The notes below the pieces were generated by a model. That model saw only the letters and a list, made by a program, of their open reading frames with translations, did not search any database and had not been told where the DNA came from. From an uncultured Burkholderiales bacterium (GTDB lineage Bacteria; Pseudomonadota; Gammaproteobacteria; Burkholderiales; Burkholderiaceae_C): DNA of 8,810 nt. The stretch covers positions 1 through 8,810 of the forward strand of contig CAJBLW010000138.1 of the NCBI GenBank assembly GCA_903953985.1. The letters run 5' to 3'. A program made the translations under genes and the position numbers. Below are positions 1 to 5,566 of this stretch, piece by piece (positions within the stretch are counted from its first letter, which is position 1; every line of letters starts with the position of its first letter).

Positions 1-120
1 GGGGGCGCTGCTGCGCTGGGGCAAACCGGTCACCACACCGCTCAGTTGCAGTTTGTCGAGGGCGTCAGAGACGGCGCACACATCCAGGCGGCGCAGGCGT
101 TGAACTTGAGAATCGGTCAT
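1..120 (-). CDS. RraA-family aldolase-like protein (N-terminal fragment, 3' end outside window)
   Basis: The 40 visible codons start MTDSQVQRLRRLDVCAVSDA and continue DKLQLSGVVTGLPQ. The pattern LDVCAVSDALDKL followed by GVVTGL is the typical opening of the RraA-like fold. That family includes 4-hydroxy-4-methyl-2-oxoglutarate/4-carboxy-4-hydroxy-2-oxoadipate (HMG/CHA) aldolases, which release pyruvate at the end of protocatechuate and gallate meta-cleavage pathways, as well as the RNase E inhibitor RraA. The start is supported by a Shine-Dalgarno AGGAAG (bases 129-134) eight bases upstream. It follows the LigB-like dioxygenase after a 23-base gap, which favours a catabolic aldolase over an RNase regulator. 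The metal- and substrate-binding residues lie beyond the window, so the exact activity cannot be judged. The family call is fairly secure; the aldolase role is inferred from context. Confidence 0.8.
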   Translation of the reverse strand, partial: MTDSQVQRLRRLDVCAVSDALDKLQLSGVVTGLPQRSSAP

Positions 121-143
121 GTCAGCAGCTTCCTGATCAGGTT

Positions 144-1145
144 TCAAAAAAGGGTTGTCCAGGCGGCAAACGCCAGCCCCGTTCCGGTCAGTGCGGGTGT
201 GCGGTAGCCAGGCACGTACTCGACCCATTCCAGATCAAGTTCTTTGGCCATCTCGCCCACCACCAGCCAGTTGCGGATTTCAGAGCTGCCCGCCTGCAAG
301 CGCAGCGGGTCAAAGGCCGCCAGCGCAGCGCTGTCCTTGTTGCGAATGGCACTCAGCACCTGCTGGTCGAGTTCTTCGTCCACCACAAAGTGGCTCAGGC
401 CACCCGAGGCGATCACGCCCACGCGCAGATCTTGCGGCCACAGCGCGATCAGCTCGCGCAAGGCTTTGCCCAAAGCCACGCAACGGCGCGGCGTGGGCTG
501 GTTGGGCGGATCAAAGGTGTTCAGGATCACTGGAATCACGGGCAACTCATGCCCTTTGAGCAGGCGGCGGTGAACATACTGGAAGGCATGCCCTTCGGAC
601 TGACCGGGCTCCATGCCGTCCATGGCGGTGATGTCAAAGTCACGGTCACACAGTTGGCGAATCAGCCACTCGGCCAGATCGCTTTTCACCGGGTAGTCGC
701 GGTCCACCTCAGGCTCGTGCCGCCACATGCGGGCAGCTTTGGGCCAGGGGTCATTCGGTGCGGCCGGCTCGCGTGCCGTGTTGCGGATGGTGGGTCCATA
801 AAAAATGGCCATGGCCGGGTTGTTGCTGGTGCGAAACAGCTCGGTCTGGTCATCGCCCACGATCAAGAGCACATCGAGTTTGGCAGCCACGATGCGCTCG
901 TGCAGGGCGTCCATGGCGGCTTGGCTGGCGTCGAAGCGCTCGCCCATCTTCTCGGGCGTGACCATGGCCTCGGTGCCCGGCGGCACGGCCGCCAGCAGCT
1001 TGGCGTAATCGGTCTTGCGGCCTTGTCGGTCGTAGTAATGCGCATTTTTGGTGTCAATCACCTTGAATCCGTGCTGCCAGTCTTCACGTTGCGACACCAG
1101 CATGATGCTGTGCGAGGAGCCAAATGCGGCGACGAGTTTTGCCAT
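144..1145 (-). CDS. LigB-type class III extradiol ring-cleavage dioxygenase (catalytic subunit-like)
   Basis: This 333-residue protein resembles the catalytic beta subunit of protocatechuate 4,5-dioxygenase (LigB), which opens catecholic rings next to a hydroxyl using Fe(II) and O2 in the cytoplasm. His12 in GSSHSI matches LigB His12. His252 in SGGLSH matches the catalytic His195. Glu289 in SSEIRNW matches the Glu ligand 242 (E-x3-W). The stretch VIPVILNTFDPP...RRCVALGKALR (about 203-230) parallels the LigB core closely. The unusual point is IVGDDQTELF (95-104): the LigB counterpart is NDH, with iron ligand His61, and here the position is Gln100. No LigA-like alpha subunit is fused or encoded in the window. 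It lies 36 bases after the CoA transferase and 23 before the RraA-like gene. The start has only a weak purine-rich RBS (AAGAAAG). Fold and family are secure; substrate, and even dioxygenase activity, are open. Confidence 0.85.
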   Translation of the reverse strand: MAKLVAAFGSSHSIMLVSQREDWQHGFKVIDTKNAHYYDRQGRKTDYAKLLAAVPPGTEAMVTPEKMGERFDASQAAMDALHERIVAAKLDVLLIVGDDQTELFRTSNNPAMAIFYGPTIRNTAREPAAPNDPWPKAARMWRHEPEVDRDYPVKSDLAEWLIRQLCDRDFDITAMDGMEPGQSEGHAFQYVHRRLLKGHELPVIPVILNTFDPPNQPTPRRCVALGKALRELIALWPQDLRVGVIASGGLSHFVVDEELDQQVLSAIRNKDSAALAAFDPLRLQAGSSEIRNWLVVGEMAKELDLEWVEYVPGYRTPALTGTGLAFAAWTTLF

Positions 1146-1181
1146 GGGTTGTTCTTTCTTGTGATCTGGATGCGGCCAGTG

Positions 1182-2384
1182 TCAGACGACAAATTGCTGG
1201 CGCAGCTGCGCGATCTGCGCCGCACTGTAGCCCAGCCCTGTCAGGATCGCGTCGGTCTGGTCGCCCTGATGGGGCGCGGCCTTCATCACGCCTTCGTCAC
1301 GTGGGTGGCGCGAGAACTGCATCGGCAAGCCGACCACCTCGATGCCGCCCAGCTCCGGGTGGTGCAGGGTGCGCGCCATGCCCAGGTGTTTGACTTGCGG
1401 GTCGTCAAACATCTTGTCGATGCTGTAGATCGGGCCGCAGGGTACACTGGCTTTGAGCAGGATTTCGGTCCAGGCGGCGGTGGTGCGGGTTTTGAAGGCG
1501 GCGCCAATGGCTGCATTCACACGCGCACGGTTTTTTACCCGCTCGGGGTCCGAGCCAAAGCCCGGCTCCTCGATCAGTTGCGGCACATCGAGTGCCACAC
1601 ACAGGCGTTTCCACATGCTTTGGCCAATGGCCGCCAGATTCAGGTAACTGTCGCTGGTTTCAAACACGCCGGTGGGCACCGTCAGCGGGTGCTCGTTGCC
1701 CGTGGACTGAGGCACCTTGTCGTCGATCAACCATTGCGCGGCCTGGAAGTCGAGCATGGCGATTTGCGATTCGAGCAGCGAGGTGTGCACCCACTGGCCT
1801 TCGCCAGTGACGTCGCGCTCCAGCAGCGCGGCCATGATGGCCTGGGCGCAAAAGTGCCCGGAACACAAATCGGCAATCGGGATGCCCACGCGCATCGGGC
1901 CTTCGCCGGGTTTTCCGGTCACGCTCATCAAGCCGCCCATGCCCTGGGCAATCGAGTCAAAGCCGGGCCAATTGGCATAGGGACCGTCCTGGCCAAAGCC
2001 CGAGATGCTGGCGTAGACCAGACGGGGGTTGATGCGGCGCAGTTCTTCCGGGCCAATGCCCAGCCGGTACTTCACATCGGGGCGGTAGTTTTCAATGAAT
2101 ACGTCTGCCTCTTTGACCAGCTGCTCCAGGATGGCCTTGCCTTCGGGCTCTTTCATGTTGAGCGTCAGGCTCTCCTTGTTGCGGTGCAGGTTTTCGTAGT
2201 CGGCCCGGTTGTGGTCGCGGCTGCCGATCATGTCGTCCCCCCCGGGCGCACCGGGCGGGATTTCGAGCTTGATCACGCGCGCCCCCAGATCGGCAAAGGT
2301 GCGAATGGCCGTGGGGCCTGCACGCACCCGCGTGGCGTCCAGGATGGTGAAACGGGACAGCGGCCCTTTGCGTTCGGTGTTCAT
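1182..2384 (-). CDS. CaiB/BaiF-type (family III) CoA transferase
   Basis: A 400-residue family III CoA transferase, the usual length. These enzymes form interlocked dimers and move CoA from a donor thioester (often succinyl-CoA) to a carboxylic acid through an aspartyl-CoA intermediate. The N-terminal AGPTAIRTFADLGARVIKLE (22-41) is the family's CoA-binding opening. NRADYENLHRNKESLTLN (59-76) and VFIENYRP (95-102) are also characteristic, as is YASISGFGQDGPY (124-136). VGIPIADLCSG (166-176) carries the expected catalytic Asp172. The start has AAGGGA (2389-2394) just upstream and lies 22 bases after the DUF35 gene. In this operon it probably activates the acid made by the upstream dehydrogenases, or a ring-cleavage or chain-shortening product. 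Substrate specificity cannot be read from the sequence; formyl-, succinyl- and carnitine-type enzymes share these motifs. Confidence 0.93.
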   Translation of the reverse strand: MNTERKGPLSRFTILDATRVRAGPTAIRTFADLGARVIKLEIPPGAPGGDDMIGSRDHNRADYENLHRNKESLTLNMKEPEGKAILEQLVKEADVFIENYRPDVKYRLGIGPEELRRINPRLVYASISGFGQDGPYANWPGFDSIAQGMGGLMSVTGKPGEGPMRVGIPIADLCSGHFCAQAIMAALLERDVTGEGQWVHTSLLESQIAMLDFQAAQWLIDDKVPQSTGNEHPLTVPTGVFETSDSYLNLAAIGQSMWKRLCVALDVPQLIEEPGFGSDPERVKNRARVNAAIGAAFKTRTTAAWTEILLKASVPCGPIYSIDKMFDDPQVKHLGMARTLHHPELGGIEVVGLPMQFSRHPRDEGVMKAAPHQGDQTDAILTGLGYSAAQIAQLRQQFVV

Positions 2385-2406
2385 GGTGTCCCTTGATGTG
2401 TCGGTC

Positions 2407-2787
2407 TCAGACCGGTGTGAACATGGGCACGGCGTGACCGCCCTCGGTGGGCGTGAAGACCACGCGCACCTTCTGGCCGATGGACACCCGTCCCGGGTCG
2501 CAGTCCACCAGATTGCTCATCACCGTCACGCCTTCGTCGAGCGTGACATAGGCCATGGTGTAGGCCGCGTCACCCTGGCCCATGGTGCTGAACGAATACA
2601 CCACGCCGGTGCCGGGCGAGTCCTGCCAGACGGTGTCGGCACTCAGGCAAAAAGGGCAGATGTCACGCGGGTAGTGATGCACCTGACCGCAGCTGTTGCA
2701 TTTTTTGACGAGGTAGCGGCCTTCGTCAGCGGCTTGCCAAAAGGGCAGCGACTCGGGCAGTACGCGGGGGGCTGAAATTTTTCTCAT
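2407..2787 (-). CDS. DUF35 OB-fold/zinc-ribbon acyl-CoA-binding partner protein
   Basis: A 126-residue protein with the two-part layout of the DUF35 family: an N-terminal helix and rubredoxin-like zinc ribbon, then an OB fold. The ribbon cysteines are Cys30-x2-Cys33 and Cys44-x2-Cys47 (KKCNSCGQ and DICPFC). The OB part includes GTGVVYSFSTM and the C-terminal IGQKVRVVFTP. Members bind acyl-CoA and work as obligate partners of thiolase-like proteins, as in the steroid side-chain aldolase Ltp2-ChsH2. The gene starts two bases after the thiolase-like stop, which fits a stoichiometric complex. I chose the ATG at 2785-2787 because AAAGGG lies seven bases upstream. A longer in-frame reading up to 2973 would overlap the thiolase gene heavily and adds low-complexity, Arg/Ala/Pro-rich sequence unlike the family. 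Confidence 0.9.
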   Translation of the reverse strand: MRKISAPRVLPESLPFWQAADEGRYLVKKCNSCGQVHHYPRDICPFCLSADTVWQDSPGTGVVYSFSTMGQGDAAYTMAYVTLDEGVTVMSNLVDCDPGRVSIGQKVRVVFTPTEGGHAVPMFTPV

Positions 2788-2789
2788 GG

Positions 2790-4019
2790 TCAAACCCTTT
2801 CCAAAATCAAAGTGCCTGCGGTGTGGCGCGAAGCGAGTGCGCCGCCAATGCCGTTGGCCAGCGCCCAAGTGCAGTTGGGCACCTGCACGGCAGGATGGGC
2901 TTCGCCGCGCAGCTGGCGCACAGCTTCGATGACCTTGGTCACGCCGCCCCGGTTGGCAGGGTGGTTGTTGCACAGGCCACCGCCGTCGGTGTTGAAAGGC
3001 AGTTTGCCCACGCCAGAGATCAAATTACCGTCCATCACAAATCGGCCGCCTTCGCCTTTTTTGCAAAAGCCCAGGTCTTCCAACTGCATCAGGACGGTGA
3101 TGGTGAAGCTGTCGTAGAGCGAGGCGTACTGGATGTCGGCCGGGGTGATGCCCGCTTCGGCAAAGGCCCTCGGCCCCGAAAACGCAGCAGCTGAATACGT
3201 CAGATCAATTTGGCCACCCATGCCGTGCTTGGGCGCTTCGCCAGTGCCGCGCACCATGACCAGGGGCCTGCCGTTTTTGCGCGACAGTTCGCGTGCAATT
3301 TCGGGGCGCGCCACGATCAGGGCACCGCCGCCATCGCTCATCACGCAGCAGTCCAGGCGGTGCAGCGGGTCACTCACCATGGGCGAGTTCACCACGTCCT
3401 GCACCGTGACCACGTCGCGCAGCATGGCCAGCGGGTTGTGCTGGGCGTGGTGCGAGGCGGCCACCTTGATCCAGGCCAGCTGTTCGCTGGTGGTGCCAAA
3501 TTCATGCATGTGGCGTTTGGCCACCAGCGCATACAGGTTTTGTGTGGCCGGGCCGTAGGGCAGCTCAAAGGCCAACTCGGGCGCGTCAGGGTCTGGCGGC
3601 TTCAGGGCCAGCGGGGCGCGACCACCTTTGCCGTCTTTGCCTGCTGCTTGCGCGGCGGCTTGTGCAGCGGCCATTTGGGCGCGAGGGCGACCGGCCAGCG
3701 TGATCAGCGCCACATTGCAACGCCCGGCCGCAATGGCCGCCGCCGCATGCGCCACATGCAAGATGGGCGCCGAGCCGCCGCACTCGGTCGAATCGACATG
3801 GCGCAACTTCAGCCCCAGGTATTCGGCCATGGTGGTGGTGCCCAGACCCGGCGCATCACCGGCACAAAAATAGCCGTCGATGTCGTTTTTGGTGAGACCG
3901 GCGTCCTCAAGGGCCCCTTTGGCCACATCGGCGTGCAGGCGCACCACCGACAGGTTGTCGGCCTTGCGGGTGGGGTGCTCGTAGGCACCCACGATGCAGG
4001 CGGTTCCGTTCAGACTCAT
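2790..4019 (-). CDS. Thiolase-like protein, SCP2/lipid-transfer (non-decarboxylating) type
   Basis: A 409-residue thiolase-fold protein of the SCP2/lipid-transfer group, which includes beta-ketothiolases and retro-aldolases acting on acyl-CoA. Visible landmarks are the N-terminal IVGAYEHPTRKADNLS, STECGGSAP with Cys80 at the nucleophile position, HANQ-loop-like NTDGGGLCNNHPANRGG (343-359) with His353, and the C-terminal ALANGIGGAL (386-395). The classical C-x-GGG cysteine of biosynthetic thiolases is not present in that last motif (Gly390 there), as expected for SCP2-type proteins. LYDSFTI (301-307) is also typical of this group. An Ala/Gly/Lys-rich loop occupies about 115-133. The start has AGAAGGA (4029-4035) nine bases upstream. 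Its immediate partner is the DUF35 protein, two bases downstream. Whether the pair does thiolysis or aldol cleavage is undecided; family assignment is firm. Confidence 0.9.
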   Translation of the reverse strand: MSLNGTACIVGAYEHPTRKADNLSVVRLHADVAKGALEDAGLTKNDIDGYFCAGDAPGLGTTTMAEYLGLKLRHVDSTECGGSAPILHVAHAAAAIAAGRCNVALITLAGRPRAQMAAAQAAAQAAGKDGKGGRAPLALKPPDPDAPELAFELPYGPATQNLYALVAKRHMHEFGTTSEQLAWIKVAASHHAQHNPLAMLRDVVTVQDVVNSPMVSDPLHRLDCCVMSDGGGALIVARPEIARELSRKNGRPLVMVRGTGEAPKHGMGGQIDLTYSAAAFSGPRAFAEAGITPADIQYASLYDSFTITVLMQLEDLGFCKKGEGGRFVMDGNLISGVGKLPFNTDGGGLCNNHPANRGGVTKVIEAVRQLRGEAHPAVQVPNCTWALANGIGGALASRHTAGTLILERV

Positions 4020-4053
4020 GGGAAGAATTCCTTCTCGGTGTTCAGAGGTTGTT

Positions 4054-4077
4054 TCAGTTCAGATGTCAGTTCAAATC
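4054..4077. repeat. Imperfect 12-bp tandem repeat across the aldehyde dehydrogenase stop codon
   Basis: The plus strand reads tcagttcagatg followed directly by tcagttcaaatc, two 12-base units that agree at 10 positions. On the coding strand this gives TGAACTGA twice, four bases apart, with the first TGA being the stop of the aldehyde dehydrogenase. It looks like a small local duplication. No function is claimed. Confidence 0.6.
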
Positions 4078-5559
4078 AATGGCCACCGACTTGAGCTCGG
4101 TGTAGGCCTCCACGCCCTCGCGCCCGTTTTCGCGGCCCCAGCCCGATTGCTTGTAGCCGCCAAAGGGCATGGCAAAGTCGAGTGCGGCGGCGGCGTTGAC
4201 GCGCACATTGCCCGCGTGCAAGCGGCGCACCATCTGGTGGGCGGTCCGCAGGTCACGCGTCCAGATGCTGGCCGACAGGCCGTACTCGGTGTTGTTGCCG
4301 CGTGCGGCCAGTTGTTCCAGGCTGTCGTCGTCAAACAATTGGGTGGACAGCACCGGGCCAAATATTTCTTCGCGCACCACTTTCATGTCAGGGCGGGTGT
4401 TGACCAGCACGGTGGGCTGAATGAAATAGCCTTCGCCCTGCACCGCCTGCCCCCCGGCCACCACTTCAGCGCCTTCGGCGCGGCCGCTGTCGATGTAGCC
4501 CATCACACGCTCACGTTGACGGGCCGAGATGACCGGGCCAATCTCGCAATCTGGCGACAGGCCCGGGGCCACGCGCAGGGCGCGGGCGCGCTGCACGATG
4601 CCCTCGATCACCCGGTCGGCCACGCTGCGGTGCACAAACAGGCGCGAACCGGCGGCGCACACTTGACCCGTGTTGCCAAAAATGCCGCGTGCGGCGGCGT
4701 CCATGGCGCGGTCTAGATCGGCGTCGGGGAAGATGAACACAGGCGATTTGCCGCCCAGCTCCAGCGCCACCCGCTTGAGGTTGCCTGCAGCCGACGCCAG
4801 CAGGGATTTGCCCACCACGGTGGAGCCGGTGAAAGAAATCTTGTCAACGCCCGGATGGTCCACGATGGCCTGACCGGCTTCGTGGCCCAGCCCGGTGACG
4901 ATGTTGACCACCCCCGGCGGCAAGCCGATGGCCTGAATCAGCTCGCCCAAGCGCAGGGCGGTCAGCGGCGTGAGTTCGGCCGGCTTGAGCACCACGGTGC
5001 AACCGGCGGCCAGCGCGGGCGAGATTTTGCTCACGGCCATGGCCAACGGCACATTCCAAGGCACGATCAGGCCGACCACACCCACCGGCTCGCGCAGGGT
5101 GTAGGCATGCCAGTCGCCAGGCAGCGACACGTTGCGGGTTTCGCCGCTGAGCTTGGTGGCCCAGCCCGCGTTGTAGCGCAGGCATTCGGCCGCCATGCCA
5201 ATATCAAAGGCCCGTGCCATTTTGAGCGGCTTGCCGGTGTTCAGGGTTTCAAGCAAGGCCAGTTCGTCGCCGTTTTGCTCCAGCGCGTCGGCCAGCTTGA
5301 GCAACAGCCGGGTGCGCTCGGCCGGGCGCATGCGCGACCAGGGGCCGGACTCAAAGGCCCGGCGTGCTGCTTGCACGGCCAGGTCCACCTCGTAGGCACC
5401 GCCCAGGCTTTCCTGCACCAGCACCTGGCCATTGGACGGGTTGATCACGTCCATGCGGGCACCGCTCTGGCTGCTCACCCATTCGCCGTCGATCAGCATC
5501 TTCAGGGGCTGGCTCAGCAGCGCGGGCATCTTCATGTCAAGGGAGGTCATGGTGGGCAT
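4066..5559 (-). CDS. NAD(P)-dependent aldehyde dehydrogenase (ALDH superfamily)
   Basis: A 497-residue soluble aldehyde dehydrogenase of normal length, oxidising an aldehyde to the carboxylic acid with NAD(P)+. The catalytic set is complete: Asn169 in PWNV, Lys192 in LKPAE, the cofactor-loop FTGS (243-246), general base Glu267 in LELGGKSP, nucleophile Cys301 in GQVCAAGSR, and EEIFGP (397-402). The C-terminal PFGGYKQSGWGRE is typical of the betaine-/phenylacetaldehyde-dehydrogenase-like branch. It starts seven bases after the GMC dehydrogenase stop, so it very probably oxidises that enzyme's aldehyde product. The start is uncertain. The first ATG (5557-5559) has no usable ribosome site, while the third codon after it (ATG at 5548-5550) has a GAAAG nine bases upstream, so the protein may begin MTSLDMK. 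Betaine aldehyde dehydrogenase is an alternative label, but no choline or betaine gene accompanies it. Confidence 0.93.
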   Translation of the reverse strand: MPTMTSLDMKMPALLSQPLKMLIDGEWVSSQSGARMDVINPSNGQVLVQESLGGAYEVDLAVQAARRAFESGPWSRMRPAERTRLLLKLADALEQNGDELALLETLNTGKPLKMARAFDIGMAAECLRYNAGWATKLSGETRNVSLPGDWHAYTLREPVGVVGLIVPWNVPLAMAVSKISPALAAGCTVVLKPAELTPLTALRLGELIQAIGLPPGVVNIVTGLGHEAGQAIVDHPGVDKISFTGSTVVGKSLLASAAGNLKRVALELGGKSPVFIFPDADLDRAMDAAARGIFGNTGQVCAAGSRLFVHRSVADRVIEGIVQRARALRVAPGLSPDCEIGPVISARQRERVMGYIDSGRAEGAEVVAGGQAVQGEGYFIQPTVLVNTRPDMKVVREEIFGPVLSTQLFDDDSLEQLAARGNNTEYGLSASIWTRDLRTAHQMVRRLHAGNVRVNAAAALDFAMPFGGYKQSGWGRENGREGVEAYTELKSVAIDLN

Positions 5560-5566
5560 CTTTCAA

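Noticed and set aside
390..2396. A 668-codon open frame on the plus strand
   Set aside because: It lies antisense to the LigB-like and CoA transferase genes. Its translation is rich in His, Gly, Arg and Val with no recognisable motif, which is typical of a GC-rich antisense shadow.
2788..2973. N-terminal extension of the DUF35 protein to an upstream in-frame ATG
   Set aside because: The extension overlaps the thiolase-like gene, has Arg/Pro/Ala-rich composition and precedes a well-placed AAAGGG ribosome site for the start at 2787.
4022..4035. Near-palindrome around GAATTC in front of the thiolase-like gene
   Set aside because: The stem is only about four bases (GAAG/CTTC). It is too weak to claim as a regulatory hairpin and is mostly explained by the ribosome site.
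3210..4094. A 294-codon open frame on the plus strand
   Set aside because: It is antisense to the thiolase-like gene and has no recognisable domain.
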